NCBI GenBank assembly: GCA_039720395.1
Contig: CM077834.1
Location: forward strand, 3,740,607-3,804,606
Origin: Liquidambar formosana
Lineage: Eukaryota > Streptophyta > Magnoliopsida > Saxifragales > Altingiaceae
Direction: 5' to 3'
DNA length: 64,000 bases
Under the pieces are notes generated by a model that did not search any database, was not told the DNA's origin, and saw only the letters and a list, made by a program, of their open reading frames with translations. Below, piece by piece: positions 42,682 through 53,882 of the stretch. The translations under genes were made by a program, and so were the position numbers. How positions within the stretch are numbered: the stretch's first letter is position 1; every line of letters begins with the position of its first letter.

Positions 42682-43384
42682 TGTGTGGAAATATCTCTGA
42701 ACTGAGGTCTCAACTCGGGATGGAAGGTTCAGGTCTGAAACGTTGACACGTGGCGAAGATTGCTCAACCAGGCCAACCACAACGCACATGATTCACCTCC
42801 GAAGATCCAGCTCGGGGCAAGGGGTTAAATCACTTGACTTGACACGTGGGAGGCCTGCACGGTAGGACCTGCTGCAAAGCACGTGATCTTCCAACTCGGT
42901 TCCTGGCTTCCACCTCGGGACACCTGTCTTATGACTCATACTACACTCCAAATCCTACTACAGTCCAAAACTGTCCTAGCAGCTGTAATTCCTGACACAG
43001 CGGTTACAAGAAACCACGATTCCCTGGCCAACCACGGTCACCAAACTATGGTCAGACGGTTATGGGTAAACCATGGTCAGATCTGACCTAACCCAAGCAG
43101 TTATCTGACCTCACATGGTCAGTCCGTACAGGTGGGTATAAAAAGAATACGATACAGCCTAATTTGGTAAGCTACAGTACCCTAATTCTCTGGAATCCAT
43201 CTTTTTCCTTGCCTCATTCTCCACAGTACAGCTTTCTGACTTAAGCTTTGGAGAGGGCACGGCCAAAACCCACCTTGGCCTACCCTCTGACCCATTTTTT
43301 CCAAGCTTGTGATTGCAGGTCCAGGCGAGGGAGCAAGCTCCATCATCAACACGTAGTTCGGGGAGCAAGATTTTACCCCGTACA
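42682..43384 (+). repeat. 3' LTR of the Tat element
   Basis: It is 703 bp and directly repeats the 5' LTR, including TATAAAAA at 43,137-43,144. It ends CCCCGTACA and is followed by the CGCGG target duplication. Confidence 0.93.
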
Positions 43385-43589
43385 CGCGGCATGTAGTTGT
43401 CTTGTCCAATCCATAAAAATTTGCAAAATGGAAAGCCCTAAGTATAAAATTGATTTATTTTGATCATTTGGGTGGACATTGTTTGATTTTGAACAAATAT
43501 GGAGGTTTTCTGTTGACCCCCATATTTGGTTATATGCAATTTACCTAAAAAAAAATGGAATAATAATAAACATTTCGTAAGAGAATCCA

Positions 43590-43903
43590 ATGGGATCTAC
43601 AAGCTTGGTCCCTTAATTTTTTGCACACTTTGAGTTCAAAAAGGTTTGTGACAACGAAACAGATCAAGAATGAAGACCGTCACCATCAAAATATCTGACG
43701 GTGTAAACGGTGGGCTTACAAAAGTTGTGTTGCAAACAGAGACAGTGGCATTACTCTCTTAATATGACGATGGGCAAGACCTTTGGAAGACTTGGGATTT
43801 TTGCATTGACTTGGCCGCCTATAAATAGTATTCATCATTCACTTAACCTTCTGCCTCAACAATCATATCATTAATTTCTTTAGTTTTTTTGAACGAATTA
43901 AAG
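43590..43903 (+). promoter_or_regulatory. Promoter of RLP1
   Basis: TATAAATA lies at 43,820-43,827, 77 bp before the ATG. The upstream sequence (CTTGG-TTGCACAC-TTGAGTTCA, ATCTGACGGTGTAAACG) recurs at 29,380-29,530, 30,900-31,080 and 56,590-56,760, so it is a shared RLP promoter module. Confidence 0.6.
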
Positions 43904-46900
43904 ATGGGGTGGTTTATGTGCCTTTGCCTCCTCATTTTTTTCTTGCACTCTCAATTTCATTTTTCATCATCCTCATCTTCTAATTCTTCTTCTCCCCAAT
44001 TATGCCGTCATGACCAGAGCGTTGCCCTTCTTCAATTCAAGAACACCTTTTCCTTTGATAGTGGTGCTTCTTCTGATTATTGTGATAAACCTTATCCAAA
44101 GATGAAGTCTTGGAAGGAGGGTACTGATTGCTGCTCATGGGATGGTGTCACGTGCGATTGGGTGACGGGCCACGTGATCGGCCTCAACCTCAGTTGCAGT
44201 TGGCTTAATGGCACCATCCATTCCAACAGCAGCCTGTTTCTTCTTTCTCACCTCCAATGGCTCGATCTCGATGACAATGACTTCTATGCCTCGCCAATTT
44301 CGCCTAAGTTTGGTCGGTTTGCGAGTTTGACACACCTCAACCTCTCCTACTCTATATTTTCTGGTTTTATTCCATCAGAAATCTCCCACCTGTCCAAATT
44401 GGTTTTACTTGATCTCTCTTGGAATGAAGGTTGTCAATTAGAAACACAGAGTCTGAAAAGGCTTGTTCAAAACCTAACTGAGTTAAGAGAACTTTCTCTC
44501 AACAAAGTAGACATGTCTTTGGTTGAACTTGGTTCCTTGATCAATCTGTCTTTTTCTTTGACATCTCTCAATCTAGGTGAATCTAGATTGCGAGGGAAAT
44601 TCCCTGATAACATTTTTTGCCTACCAAACCTACAAATGCTCAGGTTAAACGAAAACCCTGATCTCTCTTGCTATTTTCTAAATATCAACTCGAGCAGTTC
44701 CCTCAAAATTTTGGATCTCTCTTACACAAGCTTCTCAAGAGAAATACTCCATTCGATCGGCCATCTGAGGTCTTTGAATTATTTGGTTCTTTCGGGTTTG
44801 AATTTCTCAGGAGAAATATCAAATTCAATCAGCAATTTAAAGTCCTTGAAGTATCTGGATCTCTCTGCCACAATCTTCTCAGGAAAAGTACCCGATTTGA
44901 TCGGCAATCTAAAGTCTTTGAAGTATTTGGATCTCTCTGCCACAATCTTCTCAGGAAAAGTACCCGATTTGATTGGCAATTTGAAGTCCTTGAATTATTT
45001 GGATCTTTCTAGTTGCGAATTTTCTGGGTCTATTCCAGCATCCCTTGGGAACCTTACACAAATTACTCATTTGGACCTCTCTTCTAACCATTTCACTGGT
45101 GAGATTCCATCATCCCTATGTAAACTTGGGCAGCTCACTCATTTAGACCTCTCAGACAACAATTTTAGTCGGATCCAGTTCTCTATCGTCAACATGACAC
45201 GACTTGTCGCATAGACCTTTCATATAATCAACTAGCGGGCCCCATTCCTTCCCAAGTTCTTCCAAATAGCCAGCTAGCCAATTCTATTCCTTCCCAAGTA
45301 CTTCCGATTCTGGAATATCTCGACTTATCTCATAACTCACTCAATGGGACAATTCCATCTTGGGTTTTTATTGCACCATCATTGTTGCATTTATACCTCA
45401 GCCATAACCATCTCACTGGTCAAATCCATGAATTCCAGTACACTTCATTGGAGGGAATCTATTTAGATGATAATGAGCTGCAAGGCCCAATTCCGAGGTC
45501 AGTTTTTCAACTCGCGAACCTCACTTTTCTCTCACTCTCATCAAATAATTTAAGTGGGATGGTGGAGGAAGCCAAGTTTGTTAAGCTAAAAAATCTAATG
45601 GAACTCGATCTTTCAAATAACAATCTCTCATGGAGCACCAACAACAACATCAACTTTACCTTGCCCAATTTTACTAGTTTGACATTATCATCCTGCAACT
45701 TGAGTCAGTTTCCAAATTTCTTAATAGCCCTTGAGAATTTGAGATCGCTAGATCTTTCCAACAACAAAATTCAGGGCGAGTTTCCAAATTGGGCGTGGGA
45801 CACGGGGAAGGATTCATTGTATTATCTGAATCTTTCTTCCAACTTGTTGACAGGTATAGAGCGACTTCCGTGGAAAAATCTCAAGTATATTGACCTTCGT
45901 TCCAACTTGCTTCAAGGACCACTTCCAATTCCACCGCCTTCCACACGTTTCTTTTTAATCTCGAACAACAATTTGAGTGGAAGGATCCCTTCTTTAATTT
46001 GCAATGCGAGTCTCCTCCAGCTTCTTGATTTGTCTAATAACTGCTTGAGTGGCAAAATTCTACAATGTTTGGGAAACTTCAGTAATGATCTTTCAGTGTT
46101 GGATCTGCGAATGAATAGTTTTCATGGCACCATCCCTATAGTGTTTGCAAAGGGCAATAATAGTTTGAGAAATCTTGATTTAAATGGCAATCAACTGGAA
46201 GGACCAGTGCCAGAGTCTTTAATCAATTGCCGCAAATTGGAAGTCTTGGATCTCGGAGACAACAAGATTCATGATACATTCCCAAATTGGTTGGATACTC
46301 TACCAGAGCTACAAGTTCTTGTCCTGCGATCAAATAGATTCCATGGTCCCACAACCAGTTCCAAGACTAGGTTTCCCTTCCCTAAGTTGCGGATTATTGA
46401 CCTCTCTCACAATGAGTTCACTGGCCTTTTGCCAACAAAATACTTCAAGAATTTGACAGCAATGATGAATATGGATTATCAGAAAACTGAACTGAGTTAC
46501 ATGGGGGAGTCATACTATCAAGATTCCGTGATGGTGACGATGAAAGGGTTCGAGTATAAATTAGTGAAAATCCTTACCACCCTTACCACCATTGATTTGT
46601 CCAATAATAAATTCCAAGGAGAAATTCCAATCTGTATTGGAAATCTCAATTCACTTCGAATGCTCAACCTGTCTCAAAATAGCCTTACAGGACATATTCC
46701 GCCATCACTAGGGAATTTGATGCTGCTTGAATCATTAGACTTCTCTTCAAACAAGCTTGACGGAGGAATTCCTTCACAACTGACAAATTTGACATTCCTC
46801 GAAGTCTTAAACCTTTCCCAAAACCATTTGACAGGAACAATACCTCGAGGGAAACAGTTTGATATATTTGAAAACAATTCGTACAACGAAAACTTAGGGT

Positions 46901-47181
46901 TGTGTGGACTTCCATTGTCAAAGAAATGTGGTCATGACGAGGCACCAGGACTACCACTGTCGATTGAAAAAGAAGAGGATTCCGAGTTTGCTGGTGGATT
47001 TGGATGGAAAGCGGTGTCGATAGGGTATGGATGTGGAACGATATTTGGCTTGATCATGGGATTTCTTATATTCTCAACTGGAAAACCTGAATGGTTTGTG
47101 AGACTTGTTGAAGGAGGGCAACACAAAAAGGGGAAAAGATGGAACAAGAGTGCTCATAGACGGGGAGGAAGAAGAAATTAG
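43904..47181 (+). pseudogene. Receptor-like protein with LRRs (RLP1), one frameshift
   Basis: The start MGWFMCLCLLIFFLHS is a signal peptide. Next come the LRR cap (ALLQFKNTF, CCSWDGVTCDWVTGHVIGL), about 25-30 plant extracellular LRRs (LxxLxxLDLSxNxFSGxIP), and a non-LRR island (MGESYYQDSVMVTMKGFEYK). A last LRR set and GLCGLPLSKKCG cap follow, then an acidic spacer, a membrane helix with GxxxG-type spacing (GYGCGTIFGLIMGF), and a short basic tail without kinase. This is the Cf/Ve class of immune receptors, which signal with partner kinases such as SOBIR1. The frame breaks near 45,208 (VA then TAG at 45,212); the frame from 45,211 continues without a stop to 47,181. Total would be about 1,090 residues. 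A missing base may be a real mutation or a sequence error; everything else looks functional. Confidence 0.9.
44837..44980 (+). repeat. Tandem 72-bp LRR duplication inside RLP1
   Basis: Two 24-residue units (44,837-44,908 and 44,909-44,980) encode the same peptide, LKSLKYLDLSATIFSGKVPD plus LIGN. They differ at four bases, all silent. RLP2 has no such pair at the matching place. Confidence 0.9.
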
Positions 47182-48500
47182 CAGATTGATGGCTTTCTTT
47201 GGTAAGTGATACAAATGCTTTAATTTTTAGCTCAATAGGAATTAGATTAAAGAGTCCCTAGCTAGCTTATATAATTTTGGTATTATAAGGTCGCATTTGA
47301 ATTGGTGATAATCTTCGTACTTGTAGCCTTGTGGGTATGTTATAGTGTTTTTAAACATCTATCATACTAGATATATAGTTGGACTGCTAGAACTACCAAT
47401 TAGTCTTTATCCAAACATTTTAAAGCTGTCATGTTTTTGTTTTTTTTTGGTCTAATTTCATGTCCAAACAAAAATTATGGATTCTTTCCCTTTGTTATTT
47501 GGAGGTGGGATAGAATTCTAAATTTATATAGGTTATTAATAGATTTATATTATTATTCATGTGCATTGTTCTTTTTCTTTTTTCTTGTTGCTTTTTGCGT
47601 TTAATTTTCATTGTGCTAAGTATGTTTGCCTTTTCTTTTCTTTTCTTTTTTTTTCTTTTTTTTTTTTGTGAATTTTGTGTTTTATGCTTCATCACAGTGG
47701 ACTACAAGAATATTAATACTCCTAACTTGGAGTGAAATAAGGAGGCTGGGGGGACAACACTCGCAATGTGGCAATGCTGTGTTTCAATTCCGCCTTTCTA
47801 TTTTAGTTTTCAGTAGCAAGTCAAAGAAGATGTTGCAGTCTTGTTTTGTTTTTCAACCGGATAAATATTGTTGGGACTTGGGATGCCATTTTTCCAGATT
47901 CAATTTCCAATGCATGCAGCAAGTCATAACAGCGTGTGGAGGAAGAGGAACATGCTACATATGATGTGGACCTACTCACAAGTTGTTGAATTGCTCTCCA
48001 CATTTTCTTTTTTGCTTTGTATGTGTGTGTATGTGTATGTTGTTGTGCACTTCTTGTTGCTGTCATTGTTAAGCTCACGGATTCCAACTAGAATTTGAGA
48101 AGCAATACGTTTCCATGTTTATGGGGGCTCACTTGATCACGCTCGGCTGGTTTATATGCGCCAGGGTAATATGATTGATATAAGTGTTTTTTTTTTTTTT
48201 TTTTTTTTTGGTATAAAATAAAAATATCAAAATATTAAAATATATTAAACAAGGAAACAAAGGTAGACGGGAATATATTTTGATTCATTTATATTTATAT
48301 CAAGAGCCTTGACATTTTTTATATCTGGGTGAGGTGGGATATTTAAGTCTCTCCATTGTAACCCCTAATAAAAAGGGGGGAGAAAATGAAAAATATTTAA
48401 TAAATGCATGGATATGATGTAACTTACCATCCAATCAAAACAAATGGGTTGAAATTGCAAACCGGAGAAAACGTTTCCAGCCCATGGAAATAGAGATTAA
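47182..48500. other. 3' region of RLP1, no gene seen
   Basis: The first few hundred bases are probably 3' UTR, perhaps spliced (TTTGGTAAGTGATAC at 47,208). Homology to 31,150-31,260 occurs at 48,040-48,140. T-rich tracts fill 47,635-47,670 and 48,188-48,211. The open frame at 47,626-47,964 has no recognised domain. Confidence 0.45.
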
Positions 48501-49250
48501 TCCTCATGGATGCCCAAAAGGAAAATCCTAGGCCTGCAAGTGTTGAGGGAATTTTCAGAAAAAGGCTGGCTTGGACCTTGGGCCATAACCGTGGGATTAT
48601 CTCTTCCTTGGGACTTGGGAATGGGACTTCAAAACTATTGTAGGAAGAGGGAGGCTATTGTCATCCTCAACTTTTATTTACGCTCCCACTTGACTTAAAC
48701 TTTTCAAGGTTTTATAAAAAAGTATAAACGGTTTTTATGAAAATTGGTTGCAAGATCTACTAGAAAACATCATTTTGAATAAATTTGTACAAATTTTTTT
48801 TTTTTCAAAATCTGTCGTTTTACTTTTTGACCGTTTGGAGTTTCTATTTCTTCTTTACATAAATAAAGACTATAAATGACCAAAAAGTCTAATTAAACAA
48901 CAGATTTTGGAAAAACTTTCTTCTACAAATTTATTCGAAATGATGTTTTAGTAGATAGTATGACTAGTTTTCATGAAAACCCTTTATATATTTCATAAAA
49001 CTTTAAAAAATTTAAAATAAATAGAGGTTACAAATAAAGTTGAGGGGTGGCAATAGCCACGCCCTTGTAGAAATGGATTCTCTGGTAGCCCTTGTTGGTT
49101 CCAAGGACAAAAAAGATCAATACCAATGGATGCTCGGAAGAAAATCCTAGGCCTGCAGGCGGTGGTGGATTTTCAAGAAAAAGGCTTGGGCCTTGGGCCA
49201 TAATTGTGAGATTTTATCGGAATGGGGCTTCAAAACTATTATTTTAGAAA
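48501..49250 (+). repeat. Tandemly duplicated LINE-scrap segment
   Basis: GAAAATCCTAGGCCTGCA, the TTTTCAGAAAAAGGCT / TTTTCAAGAAAAAGGCTTG word and GGGCTTCAAAACTATT occur at both 48,520-48,645 and 49,135-49,245, each followed by a fold-back element. The unit of about 600 bp was therefore duplicated. The scrap derives from a LINE RNase H. Confidence 0.6.
48648..49063. mobile_element. Fold-back element, copy 2
   Basis: GGGAGGCTATTGTCATCCTC and GAGGGGTGGCAATAGCC form the ends. The inner arms (ACTAGAAAACATCATTTTG and CGAAATGATGTTTTAGTAG) are inverted. Confidence 0.65.
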
Positions 49251-49646
49251 GGGAACGGCTATTGCCCCCCATTTTTACCACACCCCTAATGCTTTAGGTT
49301 TTAAGTTTTTATACAAAATCTAAAAGGTTCTTACGAAAATCTGTCACATTGTTTCACTAGAAAACATCATTTTGAACAACTTTGTAGAAGAAAGTTTTTT
49401 CAAAATCTATCATTTAAGTAGACTTTTTGGCAAACAATGAAATAAAGGCTATAAATGGCTAAAAAGTTTACTTAAACGATAGATTTTGAAAAAACTTTTT
49501 TCTGCAAAGTTGTTCAAAATGATATTTTCTATTAGACAATACAGCCGATTTTGTAAAAACCTTTTATATTTTGCATAAAATTTTAAAAACCTAAACTAAA
49601 GGGGGTTTGATAATTTTTTTTTTGGGGGGTGGGAATAGCCGTTCCC
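49251..49646. mobile_element. Fold-back element, copy 3
   Basis: The ends GGGAACGGCTATTGCC and GGGAATAGCCGTTCCC are inverted repeats. The interior matches copies 1, 2 and 4. Confidence 0.7.
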
Positions 49647-50639
49647 CTTAAATGGATGCTCCAAGACTTTTTGATGTCCATTTGATCGATTTGTCATTGG
49701 GAACTAAGCAGCTTAAACTTTTGAGGTCAAATAGTGTTTTAAAGACATTATACAACCTACACCCCTGACCTGGAAATTAAAATTTCATGTTCAAGCCCAC
49801 CCAATTTCCCACTTAAATTATATCCCTTGTAAGCACCATCCTCGTACACATGTTCGTTTAATGGAAGATCTTTTGAAATTTGTCACTAAAACTTTGATCA
49901 GTACATAAAGAGAACTTGGACCATTTTATGAAACTTTTTAGATGGGGGTGGAAATTTTTGATGAATTTGATTGGAAAGTATTGTCGATTTTTTATTTTTA
50001 TTTTTTTGCTTTTAGTATTGTTAGGTCGATATGCATGTGGGAGCGTGATTCACTTAACCTTCTCTTGCATTCTCATTGGAGTGCCACTTGGATGCTTGTC
50101 ACATGGTTAATAAAAACAGGCTCACGTTTTGTTATCATGTTAAGTTTTCAACCTAAAATCTTAAGCTAATAAGTAGAGAACCCAAACAAATAGATGAAGT
50201 AATGTCAAAGTTTATAATTAACCAATGTAAGATGTGATATTTTTCCAAAATGATGCACGAGTAGAAGACGGTGTGATTTTATTCTTCCTTTGTATAATTC
50301 AAGCGCCATACGTGCTAAAAAGCACTTCCACCAGGGCAGTCCTTTCTCGTAAGTGGAATTCTTTTTCACACTTCCTGGGAAACATTTAAGATGAAACTAA
50401 TTCCCCAATACACTAACAAGACTATGGTGCACCCTCTGTAAATTAACCTCGAAGACAAAAACTCAGCTTGTTGCTGACCCCAAAACCATAAGACTTGAGA
50501 AATTGCTTAGCTTTATTTTCTTATTTACTTTAGAAGCTTCAAAACGTGTCTAACTTGCTTGAAATTGCTCTGCTTTATTTGCTTATTTACTTCCATGGAA
50601 CATTCTTGCTGTTCTTGACCTTCATTCCAACTTCATTTT
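49647..50639. other. Intergenic sequence, no gene seen
   Basis: AT-rich sequence with scattered matches to RLP-flanking repeats (GGACCATTTTATGAAA at 49,918; compare 28,478). No domain in any open frame. Confidence 0.5.
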
Positions 50640-50935
50640 CTACAAAGTTATTCAAAATGAATCCTCTAGTAGATTTTGGTCATTTACAGGTATCTACTTC
50701 ATTTTTACAAAAAACGCAAATTATAAATTGCTAAAAAAATCCATTTAAACAATAGATTTTGGAAAAACTTTTTTCTACAACGTTATTCAAAATGATGTTT
50801 TCTAGTAGACTTGCAGCCAATTTTTACGATAGCTTTTTATATTTTCATACGATTTTGAAAAATTTAATATAAATGGGGTGTACAAATAAAGTTGAGGGGT
50901 TGCAATGGCAACCCTCTTTTAGAAATGGATCCTCA
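50640..50935. mobile_element. Fold-back element, copy 4 (left end worn)
   Basis: The palindromic core (ACAAAGTTATTCAAAATGA...TTATTCAAAATGATGTTTTC) and right end (AAATAAAGTTGAGGGGTTGC) match the other copies. The left terminus is not recognisable. Confidence 0.55.
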
Positions 50936-51485
50936 AGTAGCCTTGGCCCTCATTGATACGGGACCCTAGATCCAAACCCTATTATGGGCCTATCATCCAC
51001 GTTTGCAAAAAACCTCCTTGGAGAAGAGGACCACCAAAGCATACTCACACACTTTCTTTCTGTCTTCAATTTTTTTTTTTTTTTTTTTTTTTTTGGGACC
51101 ATCGATAAAATGTACCCAGACCCCAAATCCATCTTAATATCAACAAATGGATATCAATGTCTATCTATAAGCTTGAGCCCAAGACCGCTTACTAAGCAAA
51201 TGCCATTAACCTAGCATGCCATCGACACTCAATCACACATTTACAAAGACTAAAAACCAAATAATGTGATAATATAACACCCACAAATTTGAGTTTGAGT
51301 TTAAATAGTGAGATTCAATACCTAAATGCCACCTCAATTGGTTTGGGATCTTGAATTTAATATAAAATAATTAGGACATATAGCAATATTGCTCTTTTTT
51401 ACGAATTGTCTCATCTTCTCCCCAATGGATGGTTTATTTCGAATTGTCACTCTTGATGCTATCTCCAACCTTTGACGAATTGTCT
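50936..51485. other. Intergenic sequence, no gene seen
   Basis: It includes a T run at 51,069-51,094. CCACAAATTTGAGTTTGAG with ATGCCACCTCAATTGG (51,281-51,345) resembles 54,615-54,670, a further trace of the duplicated segment. Confidence 0.5.
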
Positions 51486-51490
51486 CATCT

Positions 51491-52392
51491 TGTTGGAAAA
51501 TAAATAAAATATGGAAGCTACAAGTAAACAAAGCAGAAACTTATCGAACTGAGGCGTGTGAGAACACTGCCCTTAAAAGTAGATCGCGCCCCACGGAACA
51601 AATTGCTCGGTGCAGATGGACAGCGGCGGCCTACTCTCCAGGGTACAACAGTCGCACCTCCCGCAAGCGTGCACTCGCAATGCCGGAGAGATGTGAATAG
51701 CTCAGATGACTCTTTCGTAGAACAAGAATTGCAAAACTAGAAAATATAGAACTGCAGAACTGAAAATAATAACTCGAAAAATATAGAGAGAGGAGAAGAG
51801 AGCAGTAGCTGCTGTGTGTTCTGGAAAGGGTGGAAAGACCCCTTTATATAATGTTTAGAAGGTGAAACTGCTGCAAAGAATTAAATTTAAAAATTTATTT
51901 ACAAAATAAATTTTGAAACTGCCACAAATGAATCTGGATAGAAATATGGCAACATGCAGAGTTTAAACAGTCAAAAAATAAATCAGGGAAATTAAATCAA
52001 AATAAATTTCTGATTTGAATACAAACGGTCAGATCAAATAATTGAAGAGTGTTGGGCTTGGTCCGACCCAGAAAGCCCAAAATAAAAAGTGGCCAGACCT
52101 GCGCACACACGCGAAGCCAAATATCCGAGATTTGCACCCCCCCTGCGTGCACGTCGCGTTCGACTAAGTCAATTTTCGGACCCCTATCCCGCAAATTGAT
52201 CAATTGGGCTTCGGCTCGTGCGCACGTGGGCCTCCTTAAACTCTACCACATGTTAACCAAACATAAAGAGCATAAAGGTATATAAACATAAGACAAGGCT
52301 TTATAGATTTCCAATGTGGGATAAAGTGTTTTGGGCCAACAACAAGAAACACAAGAGTAAATAAGTATTTTGAAATACCAAAATATACAACA
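51491..52392 (-). mobile_element. Solo LTR, 902 bp, minus orientation
   Basis: On the minus strand it starts TGTTGTATATTTTGG and ends TTTTCCAACA. CATCT flanks it on both sides (51,486-51,490, 52,393-52,397). A TATATAAA box reads on the minus strand at 51,850-51,843, followed by a GC-richer transcribed-type stretch. No internal domain or second LTR is near, so it is a recombination product of a full element. Superfamily not determined. Confidence 0.8.
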
Positions 52393-52710
52393 CATCTTAC
52401 CCCCCAATTGATGCTATCTCCAATCTCTTAAGAATTCTTACTCTCGATGCCACTTTTAATTAGTATTCGCATTTTCATCATCGGTCTTTTTATACTTGTA
52501 ACCATATATCCACTTATTTGTGTCCGCGAATATTTCTATGAACGTATTACAAGGGAGCCAATGTTATGAGAACTTGGGAAGTAAACGTCAACTGAAGCCA
52601 CTAAGCGCAAAATGAAAAGAAAGAAGATGATTATGATGAAGTGGAGCTAACAATATAACATATATATGCTTGTAAAGTGGAAGACTTGAGGAATTTGGGA
52701 CTGAAACTTA

Positions 52711-52950
52711 GGCCATGTTTGTTTGATTGAAATGGGATGGATGGAATGGAATCCCATTCCAATTCATTAATATTCCAAACAACATGTTTGGATGAGGTAA
52801 TTAAATGGGAATGGAATCAAATAATAGTAATGAATTATAATGATATTCATTTTGTAATGTTTATTTCAATATCATTTCATTTCAGACTATTTTGAATATG
52901 GAATCAGATTCCATTCCCACCCATTTCATTCCAACCAAACAAACATGGCC
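52711..52950. mobile_element. Tourist-like MITE, 240 bp
   Basis: Perfect ends GGCCATGTTTGTTTG / CAAACAAACATGGCC with TTA on both sides (52,708-52,710, 52,951-52,953), as in PIF/Harbinger MITEs. The interior is rich in GGAATGGAATC. Confidence 0.85.
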
Positions 52951-53446
52951 TTAATTTAATTAGATCAACACAAGAATTTGGACCATTTTATGAAAGTAGC
53001 ATTTTGGTGGATGACGTTGTTGACTGGAAATTAGTCTTAGTGGTGGGATATAATATTCATGTGGAGGAACGATTGGAGTGGCACACGGAAAAAGAATAAC
53101 CTCTTAGACTCTTGATTAATGGCTCACCAGAGACTTTTTGGAAGCGTGTGATACATGTGGAAAAAAAGGCGTCAATCAAAATCTCCAAACAAATTATTTG
53201 TAGGAAAATGCTTGTCCCTGACCATCTCATGATCATTTCCTGCCTATACTCATTAATGTCGGTAGCACGATGGATTTAATTAGATTACTTTAATTTTCCA
53301 TTCAAAAAAATGGGTCTTCGATCAAAGCCAGATGATTTCGAGGTAATTGCCATTTGTTGTGGCTTGTGAAAAGGAAACTCTTCAAAAAAGTGTACGTATG
53401 CCACTTTAGACGGGTCTAGCAAGCATTCTATAGATTCTCTTACTAA

Positions 53447-53673
53447 GGCTCTATTTGGTTCGAGGATTTTATCAAGGAAAAAAAATGAAATATAAGGAAT
53501 TGTACTTTTTCTTATTTGGTTGCAATGGAAAATTGGTAGAAGAAAAATAATTGAAATAATTTTGGCTTAGTATGATTTCATTTTTTTTTTTTTCATTTTT
53601 TTTCCTCCTCATTTTTTTGCCCTTTCCTTTTTTTTTCTTTTTCCATGGTAAAATCCACGAACCAAATAGAGGG
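53447..53673. mobile_element. Tourist-like MITE, 227 bp
   Basis: GGCTCTATTTGGTTCG and CGAACCAAATAGAGGG form the ends, flanked by TAA (53,444-53,446, 53,674-53,676). The paralogous site near 30,058 (CACTAATGGAG) is empty. Confidence 0.8.
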
Positions 53674-53882
53674 TAATGGAGTAGGAACAAGTGAACTTAC
53701 TAATTTTTTTTGATATATTGTATTTGAAGAAATAAAATGCTAGGAACAAGCATAAAATGAATGTATTCATGTAGGGTGCTGCATGGCACTCGTGGAGAAG
53801 GCGTCAATAAGAAAATGAACTACTGACATTATTATTATTTCCTATTAATTGACACTTTAAATTGAGATTTCTTTGGTTAGGT

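Larger units (their letters stand above)
31709..43384 (+). mobile_element. Complete Ty3/gypsy Tat-lineage LTR retrotransposon
   Basis: The element is 11,676 bp with 703-bp LTRs that begin TGTGTGGAAATATC and end CCCCGTACA. CGCGG flanks both sides (31,704-31,708, 43,385-43,389). A primer binding site starts TGGCGCC three bases after the 5' LTR. Coding order is gag, protease, RT, RNase H, a second plant-type RNase H, integrase. The double RNase H, the lack of a chromodomain and an extra antisense gene before the 3' LTR place it in the Tat lineage. I count five differences between the LTRs (0.7%), so insertion is recent. Three in-frame stops interrupt the sense ORF, so this copy is probably not autonomous. 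Confidence 0.93.
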
